Of a stretch of 5,997 bases of DNA, positions 1 through 5,997 are shown one piece after another. Source of the stretch: Planctomycetota bacterium (GTDB taxonomy: Bacteria > Planctomycetota > UBA11346); NCBI GenBank assembly GCA_024641365.1, contig JAHEDF010000260.1, forward strand, positions 1 to 5,997, in the 5' to 3' direction. Made by a program: the position numbers and the translations under genes. The notes beneath the pieces are model-generated. The model saw nothing but the letters and a program-made list of their open reading frames with translations. It had not been told where the DNA came from and did not search any database. Numbering within the stretch: the first letter of the stretch is position 1; every line of letters begins with the position of its first letter.

Positions 1-1986
1 GGCAGTACTGGAGTCGTTTACAAAGCAAAACAACTTGGCGCTCGTGGCGATGGTAAACCAGTCGCACTCAAGTTATTACCTCAAAAAATACCTGGTGACG
101 TCGATTCGCTTGCACGCTTCCAACGAGAAGCTCAAGCTGGTGTTGCACTCGATCATCCTGCCATAGTACGCACGTTAGATTTTGGCACTACGCGTGATTC
201 CTATTATCTCATTTATGAATTAATGATGGGTGGCACCTTATCTGAACGAGTACGTATTCATGGTCCTTTGTTAGAAATTGAAACACTTAATTTAGCCGTT
301 TCTATGCTGCAGGCACTCGATTATGCAAGCGCACGCGGATTAGTGCACCGTGATATTAAGCCTGCCAACATTCTTTTTGATGAAAAAGATGTACCTCATT
401 TAGCAGATTTGGGTTTAGCGCAATTAATTAATGGACACGATGGTGGTCCTAAGGACCTTACTGCTGGTACTCCTGCTTTTATTGCGCCAGAGCAAGCATT
501 AGGACAGGAATTAAATGATGCACGTTCTGATATATACAGCTTGGGCAGTACGCTGTATTTTGCTTTAACTGGCTCGCCGCCATTTGCGGAAAAGCGCGCC
601 ATAAATGCTATTAATGCCCACCTGAATGATGCTCCAATTGATTTAGAAACATTTCAAATAGGCATTTCAGCACATACATCTGCAGTCATTCGTAAGATGA
701 TGGCAAAACGATTAGCTGATCGTTATGCTACACCTGCAGAGGCGATAGCCGATGTTCGTCGCGTGCAAAATGGTGAACGACCACTCGCTATGGCACTTGC
801 TCCAACACAAGCCTACGCACCGCTCAAAGTACATGTGCAGCGCCAACCTGGAGCAGATAAATCCATTCAACAGGATGAAAAATCAGCTTTAGAAAGTAAG
901 TCACGTGCAAAAAGCCAAGCTGATACTTCACCATCACGCGGTCATCGAATTCATGCTCAAACCGGAAAACACCCGAGACATTCAAAAGAACCGGAGACCG
1001 AAAAACAGATCCGCCCGTCACTCCTGCGTCGGGAGGGACCGACTGATGGCCATACAAATGCAACTAAACGGCACGACCCGACAACCGAACAACAACGTCA
1101 TAGTCGAGGCGGGCGAAACGGAACTGAGCGACCAGGTACTGCTACTCGCGCACGGCATGCTGGAAAATCTAAAACTCCATTGTTAATTATTGGAATTATT
1201 TTACTTGTGGCTCTCATGGGCGGTGGGATTGGATTTTTTATGTCCAGTAAAGGAAAGTCCGCAGAAAACGGTCTGGCTGAAAATAATAAAAACGACGAAG
1301 TAACACTTCCTGAACCACTGGGCACAACGGTGAATTTATTAGACTATCTCGACGCGAATACGCTTCGTGATGAAGAGTGGCTAAATCGAGATGATGTTTT
1401 GCTATCTCCACGTGGTGCTCAACGTTTATTGGCCGCCCCCTATCTGCCACCAAATGAATACGATTTAACGTGCTCATTTAAGCGGTTATATCCGAGCGGA
1501 TCAGTGTCGCTTTTATTTGATTTTGCTGGCAGAAACATTGCTTTTGTCGTAACGGGTGATGAAAATATGCGTGTCGGCTTTGAAATGGTCCATAATGGCG
1601 ACATGACGATTAATGGTACTGAATTTATTAACCCTGAACCACTCACACCAGATAAACGCATTACCGTAACTATAAAAGTGCGCCGCGATAGAATGACCGC
1701 TTTTATTGGTAATAAGGAAGTCAGTCACCTCACCACAAGTGGACAGGGACTATCAATTGATCCAACATGGATATTACCAGAGCGACACGTTTTAGGAATC
1801 GGCACAAAAACTACACAAGTTGCAATTTTTCGCTGGCACATGCTAGAAGTATCAGGGATTGGTGCACCCATTACGGCTAAAGATTTTAAAAAAGCCAACG
1901 CCACTACAAATTCTAAAAAAGAATCTGATGGAAGTGCCACTCAAAACGGCAGTAAGCAATTAGCAGAGCCCACTGCTTCAGAATAA
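1..1986 (+). CDS. Transmembrane Ser/Thr protein kinase (Hanks/PknB type) with lectin-like ectodomain, 5' partial
   Basis: The reading frame is open from base 1 (661 visible residues, stop TAA); the true start lies upstream. An ATG at 223 is internal, because kinase motifs precede it. Visible numbering: the window opens inside the Gly-rich loop (GSTGVVYKA, 1-9), then ATP-binding Lys24 (VALK), helix-C Glu43, catalytic HRD 116-118 in HRDIKPAN, Mg-binding DLG 136-138 (instead of the usual DFG) and APE 162-164. All key catalytic residues are present, so it should be active and phosphorylate Ser/Thr in the cytoplasm. A basic, Ser/Thr/His-rich linker (about 255-390) leads to one membrane helix (about 393-414). 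The roughly 220-residue outer part contains a beta-rich segment (about 440-620) resembling the concanavalin/LamG-like or DUF1080-like folds of PVC kinases; ligand unknown. The tail is polar and low-complexity. The next gene lies 157 bp away and is probably a separate unit. The kinase call is near certain; the ectodomain fold is inference. Confidence 0.95.
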   Translation, partial: GSTGVVYKAKQLGARGDGKPVALKLLPQKIPGDVDSLARFQREAQAGVALDHPAIVRTLDFGTTRDSYYLIYELMMGGTLSERVRIHGPLLEIETLNLAVSMLQALDYASARGLVHRDIKPANILFDEKDVPHLADLGLAQLINGHDGGPKDLTAGTPAFIAPEQALGQELNDARSDIYSLGSTLYFALTGSPPFAEKRAINAINAHLNDAPIDLETFQIGISAHTSAVIRKMMAKRLADRYATPAEAIADVRRVQNGERPLAMALAPTQAYAPLKVHVQRQPGADKSIQQDEKSALESKSRAKSQADTSPSRGHRIHAQTGKHPRHSKEPETEKQIRPSLLRREGPTDGHTNATKRHDPTTEQQRHSRGGRNGTERPGTATRARHAGKSKTPLLIIGIILLVALMGGGIGFFMSSKGKSAENGLAENNKNDEVTLPEPLGTTVNLLDYLDANTLRDEEWLNRDDVLLSPRGAQRLLAAPYLPPNEYDLTCSFKRLYPSGSVSLLFDFAGRNIAFVVTGDENMRVGFEMVHNGDMTINGTEFINPEPLTPDKRITVTIKVRRDRMTAFIGNKEVSHLTTSGQGLSIDPTWILPERHVLGIGTKTTQVAIFRWHMLEVSGIGAPITAKDFKKANATTNSKKESDGSATQNGSKQLAEPTASE

Positions 1987-2012
1987 GAAATAAATTTGTC
2001 TCTCGTTAGTTT

Positions 2013-2028
2013 AAAACCTCTGTGTTTT
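2013..2028 (+). terminator. Weak A/T-rich hairpin after the kinase gene
   Basis: AAAAC (2013-2017) can pair with GTTTT (2024-2028) around a 6-base loop, 26 bp after the kinase stop. The stem is short and no T-run follows at once, so a terminator role is only a possibility. No better terminator is visible in this gap. Confidence 0.15.
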
Positions 2029-2056
2029 GGTTCTATGACGTCTGTTGCAATATAAT
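2027..2056 (+). promoter_or_regulatory. Possible sigma70-type promoter for the DUF5722 gene
   Basis: A perfect TATAAT (2051-2056) lies 87 bp before the ATG at 2144. The best -35 candidate is TTGGTT (2027-2032) with an 18-bp spacer, matching TTGACA only in the TTG. An inverted repeat, AATTG (2054-2058) and CAATT (2063-2067), overlaps the -10 and could be an operator. In an A/T-rich gap, a TATAAT can arise by chance. Confidence 0.3.
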
Positions 2057-2143
2057 TGGACACAATTGACTATCTTTTTAAAACCTACAAAAAAGCAACA
2101 ACATCTGCACATTGACTCGGTACAGGTTTGACAAGTAATCAAC

Positions 2144-4243
2144 ATGTTTACCACCTACTTTAAATATTGGTTTGTCAGCATCCTCTTATTGTGCTACCCC
2201 TCTCTGCAAACCGCCGAACGGCTGCTCACACTTAATCTTGATAAAACACATGATCTCAACGTCACCTATCGCAATGCCGTCTGGGAAATACATACCACTG
2301 GTAATGACCCTTTCATCAACACGTTGCCTATTTCACCAGTCGTAGACATTGCAAAAACACCAATTCTATCATTTGATTACCTCAGCGTAGACGGCTGTGA
2401 AAATTTTGAATTATTTGTTGCCCCGCCGTGGGGAAAAGGTCATACAATCACCATAAATCTCCCGCCGCGAGAAGGGTGGTCTCCAGCTACTTTTGACTTA
2501 CGTACTAATTCATTAATTAGAAACGCGTCTAAAATAAATCAATTTCGCCTCGATCCCGGCAATAAATCACATGTAAATATTCACATAAAGAATATCTGTT
2601 TGCGACCAGCCACGCCAGATGAAGAACGTTCATTGGCCTCTATTGAACAATTAGAAAAACAAAAACTAGATCACGAAAATCGGTTGCAAACTTATCTAAC
2701 CGGTACATATCCTGGGAGCATTGACCGCATTAAAGCAAACGAAAATACCATTTTTATTCATGGGCAGGCACCCAGCTCTGAGCACCTCTACATAGCAGAA
2801 TGGCCCGTTTGGCAAGCACACACACAGGTCATGCATTTCGAAAATGTGTGGCCTATAACTGAGACGTCCTTTTCATTTACATGCCCGCGTAAAAACAGCG
2901 ATGGGACCGATCGCCTTTATTCACGCTTTGTTCTCATTCATCGTGACCAAGCAAATGATAAATTGTTATCACATGCGCATTGGGTTGATGAAGTTCCGCA
3001 AATACACGTATTGCCTTACATGAAACCACACAGCAAAAAAGGCATTGGCGGGTTTCATTTAGGGCGTGGATATGATAGTGATTTAGATGAATTAGGTATC
3101 GGCTGTTTGACGTATAATTTTAGTTTAGCGCAATTAATCCAATCTAAACCGAACGCGAGTCAGTTAACGATATCCTGTAACGGAAAATCGTGGTACCTGA
3201 ATGATGCCGTATTACAACGTTGTGATGACACGATGATTGCTGCCGCACAGCGCAAAATTGTAATGCTCGGCATTCTGTTAATTCCTCCCGCTCATCAGTG
3301 GCCCGCTAAAGACCTCGGTACATTACTACAACATCCCGATTATGAGGCTGGCGGCATTTATACGATGCCCAATTTAACCACGAAAGAATCAACACAGGTT
3401 TATATTGCATTGCTTGAATTTTTAGCGCGGCGTTACACGCGATCAGATGGAAAATATGGTCGTGTGCATCATTGGATTATGCATAATGAAGTCGATATGG
3501 GGTATGTTTGGACCAATTGTGGCACAAAACCACCGCTCTCTTTTTTTGATCATTATTACAAATCCATGCGGCTTGGTCATTTAATTTTACAACAGCAGGA
3601 TCAATACGCCTCTGCCTTTATTTCACTCACCCATCATTGGTCGAGCACCACAGATCCTGAACGCTGTCATCCATCGCTTACTTTATTAAAACATTTAGTC
3701 GATTTATCACATGCCGAGGGAAATTTTTCGTGGGGCTTGGCCTATCATCCATACCCTTCATCATTACGTGAACCGAAAACCTGGTTGGACAAAGATGCCA
3801 CGTTTAATTTTAACACGCCCAAAATAACCTTTCACAATATCGAAGTACTTGATGCCTACATGAAGCAACCACGGCTGCTCTATAAAGGACAGACACGTAC
3901 CATTCATTTAAGTGAACAAGGTCCCAACTCCCCTGACTACAGCGACAAATCATTACAAGAGCAAGCTGCTGCCATGGCGTATGTGTGGCAAAAAATAAAT
4001 CGGCTCGACAGCATCCACGGTTTTGAATTTCATAATTGGTTTGATAATCGCAAAGAGGGCGGGATTCGCATTGGGCTGCGTCGCTTTCCAGATGATGAAA
4101 CCGACCCAGGTGGCACCAAGCCTGTGTGGCATGTGTATAAAGCGTTAGGAACAGAGCAGGAAGCCGCCGCAACCGCATTTGCGTTACCGATGATTGGCCT
4201 GTCTGATTGGTCGAAAGCCTTTTATACTGGTGATATAAAATAG
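2144..4243 (+). CDS. Secreted DUF5722-like (putative glycoside hydrolase) protein with N-terminal beta-sandwich
   Basis: 699 residues, stop TAG. Residues 1-24 form a Sec signal peptide (short hydrophobic core VSILLL, likely cleavage after QTA), so the protein is exported. Residues about 25-155 look like a beta-sandwich similar to carbohydrate-binding modules (pattern ILSFDYL...FELFV...INLP...FDLR...INQFRL). A short charged helix (158-185) follows. From about 285 to 675 lies a region I recognise as DUF5722-like, a TIM-barrel family related to clan GH-A glycosidases: GIGGFHLGRGYDSDL (299-313), HHWIMHNEVD (442-451), ISLTHHW (493-499), WGLAYHPYPS (530-539) and LSEQG (589-593). E449 after Asn and E591 are the plausible acid/base and nucleophile. 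The substrate cannot be read from the sequence; a polysaccharide is likely. No strong Shine-Dalgarno precedes the ATG (nearest is CAAG about 8 bases upstream), but the signal peptide begins right there, which supports this start. The neighbours give no pathway clue. Family call fairly sure, activity inferred. Confidence 0.85.
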   Translation: MFTTYFKYWFVSILLLCYPSLQTAERLLTLNLDKTHDLNVTYRNAVWEIHTTGNDPFINTLPISPVVDIAKTPILSFDYLSVDGCENFELFVAPPWGKGHTITINLPPREGWSPATFDLRTNSLIRNASKINQFRLDPGNKSHVNIHIKNICLRPATPDEERSLASIEQLEKQKLDHENRLQTYLTGTYPGSIDRIKANENTIFIHGQAPSSEHLYIAEWPVWQAHTQVMHFENVWPITETSFSFTCPRKNSDGTDRLYSRFVLIHRDQANDKLLSHAHWVDEVPQIHVLPYMKPHSKKGIGGFHLGRGYDSDLDELGIGCLTYNFSLAQLIQSKPNASQLTISCNGKSWYLNDAVLQRCDDTMIAAAQRKIVMLGILLIPPAHQWPAKDLGTLLQHPDYEAGGIYTMPNLTTKESTQVYIALLEFLARRYTRSDGKYGRVHHWIMHNEVDMGYVWTNCGTKPPLSFFDHYYKSMRLGHLILQQQDQYASAFISLTHHWSSTTDPERCHPSLTLLKHLVDLSHAEGNFSWGLAYHPYPSSLREPKTWLDKDATFNFNTPKITFHNIEVLDAYMKQPRLLYKGQTRTIHLSEQGPNSPDYSDKSLQEQAAAMAYVWQKINRLDSIHGFEFHNWFDNRKEGGIRIGLRRFPDDETDPGGTKPVWHVYKALGTEQEAAATAFALPMIGLSDWSKAFYTGDIK

Positions 4244-4320
4244 CTGTAATTGATTAATATGACTGGCTTTAGTAAAGTTACCGTCTGTAAAAAACCCGCC
4301 TAGTCCTTTCGCTGTGAATA

Positions 4321-4370
4321 TTGTTTGTGACCAACAACAGGTTGGTGGCCATATCGTTATGTGAAGCCGC
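4321..4370 (+). promoter_or_regulatory. Promoter-like block, copy A, upstream of the redoxin gene
   Basis: TTTGTGAC (4324-4331), 15 bases, GGCCATA (4347-4353), 2 bases, GTTATGT (4356-4362), then AAGC. The same elements at the same spacing occur at 5591-5640 before the sigma-factor gene (33 of 50 aligned bases identical, no gaps), with the variable bases concentrated in the spacer. TTGTGA (4325-4330) and CATATC (4351-4356) could act as -35 and -10 with a 20-base spacer; an ECF-type promoter with TGTGAC as -35 is an alternative. In this copy an inverted repeat, ACCAAC (4330-4335) and GTTGGT (4341-4346), fills the spacer; copy B lacks it. The sigma class is not resolved. Confidence 0.5.
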
Positions 4371-4384
4371 CAATCTGGCGTTTT
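4368..4384 (+). terminator. Small hairpin plus T4: weak terminator or leader attenuator
   Basis: CGCCA (4368-4372), loop ATC, TGGCG (4376-4380), then TTTT (4381-4384). The form is that of an intrinsic terminator, but stem and T-run are short. It lies 125 bp after the DUF5722 stop and just downstream of promoter-like block A. It could end read-through from the gene upstream or attenuate the redoxin transcript. No other terminator is visible after the DUF5722 gene. Confidence 0.3.
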
Positions 4385-4440
4385 ATGCTCTGACAAACCA
4401 AACCACCGCACAGAACAGCACCGAGCTGTGCTATGCAGAA
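4371..4440 (+). promoter_or_regulatory. Extra leader segment of the redoxin transcript with alternative hairpins
   Basis: This 70-base stretch separates block A from the CTATAAGGA ribosome site; in the sigma-factor gene the two are joined by a single base. It holds half of the 4368-4380 hairpin and two mutually exclusive 5-bp stems: ACAGC (4415-4419) with GCTGT (4425-4429), and AGCAC (4417-4421) with GTGCT (4428-4432). A six-codon frame (ATG 4433, stop 4451-4453) overlaps the ribosome site but has no clear site of its own. I recognise no known riboswitch. A regulatory leader is inference. Confidence 0.3.
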
Positions 4441-4458
4441 CTATAAGGAATAACACTT

Positions 4459-5433
4459 ATGAGTGTTCACTTCAAAAATCTCATGCTTGCCGTACTATTT
4501 ATTTTAAGCAGTTCGCTGCCATACGTTTATTCACAAGAGGTGCCGGAATCATCAGAAAAGCCAATAATTACAGTAGTCGGTCAATTTGTGTTACCGTAAA
4601 ATTCACCGCAAAGCTTAGATACGAATAAATTATCGGCAAAAATTATATGGGTTCCACCTGACATCCTTCCCAAACCAGCGGGTTTTGAAAATATAACAAA
4701 GGAAGAGCAACGTAATTGGCTTAAGGAATTTGTGAAAAGTGATGAATTTAAAAAATTGACTCCCCAATTAGTGGCTTTTGGCTTAAAGAGTCGTCAACTA
4801 ACTAAAAAAATTACTGTTAGTGAAAATGGCACTTTTGAAGTCGATGGGCTTATGCAGGGAAAATGGTTAATAATGGCGGATATACCTCATGGTAAAAATA
4901 CGACTCACTCACATGCGTATGTTGAACACCGCTTCGAACTAAAACATGGAGAAAATAAAGTTGATTTAGGACATATTATTTTAAATGTTAATAAACCTCC
5001 CCTATTAGAGACTGGTGACTTGGCACCAGAATTTACAGCACAGGATTACAAAGGTGGACAATTTAAATTATCTGACTTTCGTGGCAAATATGTAATAATT
5101 GATTTTTGGGCGACTTGGTGCTTTCCTTGCTTAGGCGAAATACCCAACTTAGAAGCCGTCTATAAAGAATTTGCAGGAGAGCGCTTTGAAATTATTGGAC
5201 TCAGTGTCGATAAGACATTCGACGATGCAAAATCATTTTTAGACAAAAAACCGTCCCCCTATAAGCATGGCTACTTAGGAGATCGAGATAATGCTCAGGC
5301 CTATAAAGACTACGGAATTGATCTCATTCCCGCGATTTGGCTTATTGGACCCGATGGCAAGGTTGTCGCTCGGGACTTACGCGGGGACGCTGTTCGAAAA
5401 GCAGTAGCTAAGGCAATTACAGGAACCGAATGA
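4459..5433 (+). pseudogene. TlpA-type thiol-disulfide redoxin with N-terminal beta-sandwich, interrupted by in-frame TAA
   Basis: The ATG at 4459 has AAGGA (4445-4449) 9 bases upstream and begins a clear signal peptide (hydrophobic core LMLAVLFILSSSL, likely cleavage near VYS-Q). After residue 46 the frame meets TAA (4597-4599) and continues in the same frame to TGA at 5433, giving 324 residues if the stop is counted as a residue. Both sides fit one carboxypeptidase-regulatory-like beta-sandwich (about 35-175: IITVVGQFVLP before the stop, SAKIIWVPP and NGTFEVDG after it). The thioredoxin-fold domain (about 185-324) has DLAPEF, then WCFPC with Cys221 and Cys224, and a cis-Pro in LIPAIWLIGPDG. 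Intact, it would be a periplasmic thiol-disulfide oxidoreductase tethered to a binding domain. The cause could be a nonsense substitution (for example CAA or GAA to TAA) or a sequencing error. No good restart lies before GTG 4732, which would lose export. The upstream block links it to the sigma gene. Confidence 0.8.
4723..4734 (+). promoter_or_regulatory. Internal ribosome-site-like AAGGA before GTG 4732
   Basis: AAGGA (4723-4727) is followed after 4 bases by an in-frame GTG (4732), the first usable start after the internal TAA. Initiation here would give a 233-residue protein with the whole redoxin domain but no signal peptide and only part of the beta-sandwich. The AAGGA also encodes Lys-Glu within the original protein, so it may be a coincidence. 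An automatic annotator would probably call the gene from here. Confidence 0.25.
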
Positions 5434-5445
5434 TGCTAGAGTTAT

Positions 5446-5464
5446 GCCACGTAGGTTAGGTGGC
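5446..5464 (+). repeat. Short imperfect-loop hairpin just after the redoxin stop
   Basis: GCCAC (5446-5450) pairs with GTGGC (5460-5464) across a 9-base loop, starting 13 bp after the TGA. No T-run follows. It may add 3'-end structure to the transcript together with the larger hairpins at 5485-5545. Confidence 0.25.
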
Positions 5465-5484
5465 TCTCTGGCAGGTTTCCAGTA

Positions 5485-5518
5485 ACCCATTCACTGATCA
5501 CACAAGCAGTGAATGGGT
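5485..5518. repeat. Perfect 12-bp inverted repeat (hairpin 1)
   Basis: ACCCATTCACTG (5485-5496) and its exact reverse complement CAGTGAATGGGT (5507-5518) enclose a 10-base loop. It lies 52 bp after the redoxin stop, where a transcription terminator would be expected, but the nearest T-run (TTTT, 5526-5529) lies 7 bases beyond the stem, inside the next hairpin. It could be a factor-aided terminator, a 3'-end stabiliser or a protein site. Confidence 0.6.
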
Positions 5519-5545
5519 CTAACCATTTTATATACAAATGGTTAG
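5519..5545. repeat. Perfect 10-bp inverted repeat (hairpin 2), abutting hairpin 1
   Basis: CTAACCATTT (5519-5528) and AAATGGTTAG (5536-5545) enclose a 7-base loop. Its left arm starts on the base after hairpin 1. The stem can gain one pair (T5518 with A5546) at the expense of hairpin 1. Its arms resemble those of hairpin 1 (TAACC-ATT against TAACCCATT), so arm exchange with one bulged C is possible. No T-run follows. It is the last strong structure before the sigma-gene promoter block. Confidence 0.6.
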
Positions 5546-5590
5546 ATCGTTTAGGGATTTGCCATTATACAGATCTTCAGGTAGACAGTT

Positions 5591-5640
5591 TATTTTGTGA
5601 CGAATGAATCAGCAGCGGCCATAGTGTTATGTAAAGCAGC
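5591..5640 (+). promoter_or_regulatory. Promoter-like block, copy B, upstream of the ECF sigma gene
   Basis: TTTGTGAC (5594-5601), 15 bases, GGCCATA (5617-5623), 2 bases, GTTATGT (5626-5632), ending 24 bases before the ATG at 5657. Order and spacing are identical to copy A at 4321-4370. TTGTGA with CATAGT (5621-5626) is a possible -35/-10 pair with a 20-base spacer. The position before a sigma-factor gene is what autoregulation would look like, but the sequence cannot show which sigma factor reads it. Confidence 0.5.
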
Positions 5641-5656
5641 CCTATAAGGACTACCA

Positions 5657-5997
5657 ATGACAAACACTGCTCATCCTGTCACATCAGATGCATATCTGCT
5701 TAAAGCCCATGTAGCAGGAAACGCCGACGCATTCCCATCACTCTTTGAAATGCATCATGGCATGGTGTACCGCACCTGTTTACGCATACTTAAAAACCAC
5801 TCCGATGCCGCCGATGCGACCCAGGCAACATTCATTATTTTAGATAAGCGCAGTAACACTTTAATAAATGATATAAATTTGGGAGGCTGGTTATACCGAA
5901 CCGCTAGTTATGTATCTCGCCAACATATTCGTTCCGTAGTTCGTCAGAAGAAAAGAGAAAAAGAGGCGCAGGCTATGCAGGATGATAGTACGGATCA
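5657..5997 (+). CDS. ECF-family RNA polymerase sigma-70 factor, 3' partial
   Basis: The ATG at 5657 has AAGGA (5646-5650) 6 bases upstream, within the CTATAAGGA segment also used by the redoxin gene. 113 codons are visible; the frame runs off the window. Residues about 10-100 match sigma-70 region 2: a leading helix (DAYLLKAHVAGNADAFPSLF), region 2.1/2.2 core binding (MVYRTCLRILKNHSDAADATQATF, in two conserved blocks at 36-59) and the region 2.3/2.4 part that recognises the -10 (GGWLYRTASYVSRQHIR, 76-92), then a basic linker (93-106). Region 4, which reads the -35, lies beyond the window. The ADATQATF...GGWLYR pattern resembles ECF factors of planctomycete-like bacteria. It would direct RNA polymerase to a small stress or envelope regulon. 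No anti-sigma gene is visible. The identical upstream block at the redoxin gene makes that gene a candidate target. Confidence 0.92.
   Translation, partial: MTNTAHPVTSDAYLLKAHVAGNADAFPSLFEMHHGMVYRTCLRILKNHSDAADATQATFIILDKRSNTLINDINLGGWLYRTASYVSRQHIRSVVRQKKREKEAQAMQDDSTD

Noticed and set aside
223..225. ATG 223 as the start of the kinase
   Set aside because: The Gly-rich loop, VALK lysine and helix-C glutamate are encoded in the same frame at 1-132, so the gene starts upstream of the window.
905..1186. Open + frame of 93 codons within the kinase linker
   Set aside because: It lies wholly inside the kinase gene in another frame, at the GC-rich linker where stops are rarer, with no recognisable domain and no need to explain the kinase frame, which continues into a clear membrane helix.
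3810..4178. 122-codon open frame on the - strand
   Set aside because: Antisense to the conserved C-terminal part of the DUF5722-like domain; Cys/Arg/His-rich product without a recognisable domain.
4184..4456. 90-codon open frame on the - strand covering the redoxin leader
   Set aside because: Overlaps the end of the DUF5722 gene and the promoter-like block conserved with the + strand sigma gene; the product shows no domain.
4597..4599. Genetic-code change or programmed recoding at the TAA
   Set aside because: The kinase gene uses TAA as its real stop; selenocysteine and pyrrolysine use TGA and TAG; no conserved recoding signal is evident.
4428..4628. 66-codon + frame overlapping the start of the redoxin gene
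   Set aside because: Out of frame with the clear signal peptide beginning at 4459, lacking a ribosome site; product not protein-like.
5657..5997. Phage, CRISPR, tRNA or insertion-sequence content near the sigma gene or elsewhere
   Set aside because: No regularly spaced repeats, cloverleaf-like sequence, transposase motifs or target-site duplications were seen anywhere in the window.

Overview
The window reads as part of an AT-leaning bacterial chromosome (about 40 % GC by eye in typical lines) with all genes on the + strand. The gene content points to the PVC group (Planctomycetes, Lentisphaerae, Kiritimatiellae and relatives). It holds a transmembrane Hanks-type kinase with a lectin-like ectodomain, a secreted DUF5722-type glycosidase-like protein, a TlpA-type redoxin with an N-terminal beta-sandwich, and an ECF sigma factor whose 'DAADATQATF...GGWLYR' region resembles those of that group. 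This assignment rests on remembered family features, not on a search.

Layout. Positions 1-1986 carry the 3' part of a membrane Ser/Thr kinase: kinase domain, basic linker, one membrane helix and an extracytoplasmic beta-sandwich. After a 157-bp gap with a possible promoter comes a 699-residue exported protein (2144-4243) with a DUF5722-like catalytic barrel. A 215-bp gap holds a putative promoter and a structured leader. Next is a TlpA/thioredoxin-fold gene (4459-5433) interrupted by an in-frame TAA at codon 47. A 223-bp gap holds two adjacent perfect hairpins and a second copy of the promoter-like block. The 5' part of an ECF sigma-70 factor (5657-5997) runs off the end.

The most notable signal is not a gene. 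The regions upstream of the redoxin gene and of the sigma factor share a gap-free block of about 50 bp (33 of 50 bases identical), with TTTGTGAC, GGCCATA and GTTATGT at identical spacing. Both genes also use the same CTATAAGGA ribosome-binding segment. The redoxin leader carries about 70 extra bases with small hairpins between block and ribosome site. This suggests that the sigma factor and the redoxin are co-regulated, possibly through sigma-factor autoregulation, although the redoxin reading frame now looks broken. The kinase and the DUF5722 gene have no copy of the block and appear to be separate units. Nothing here amounts to a clearly new multi-gene system.
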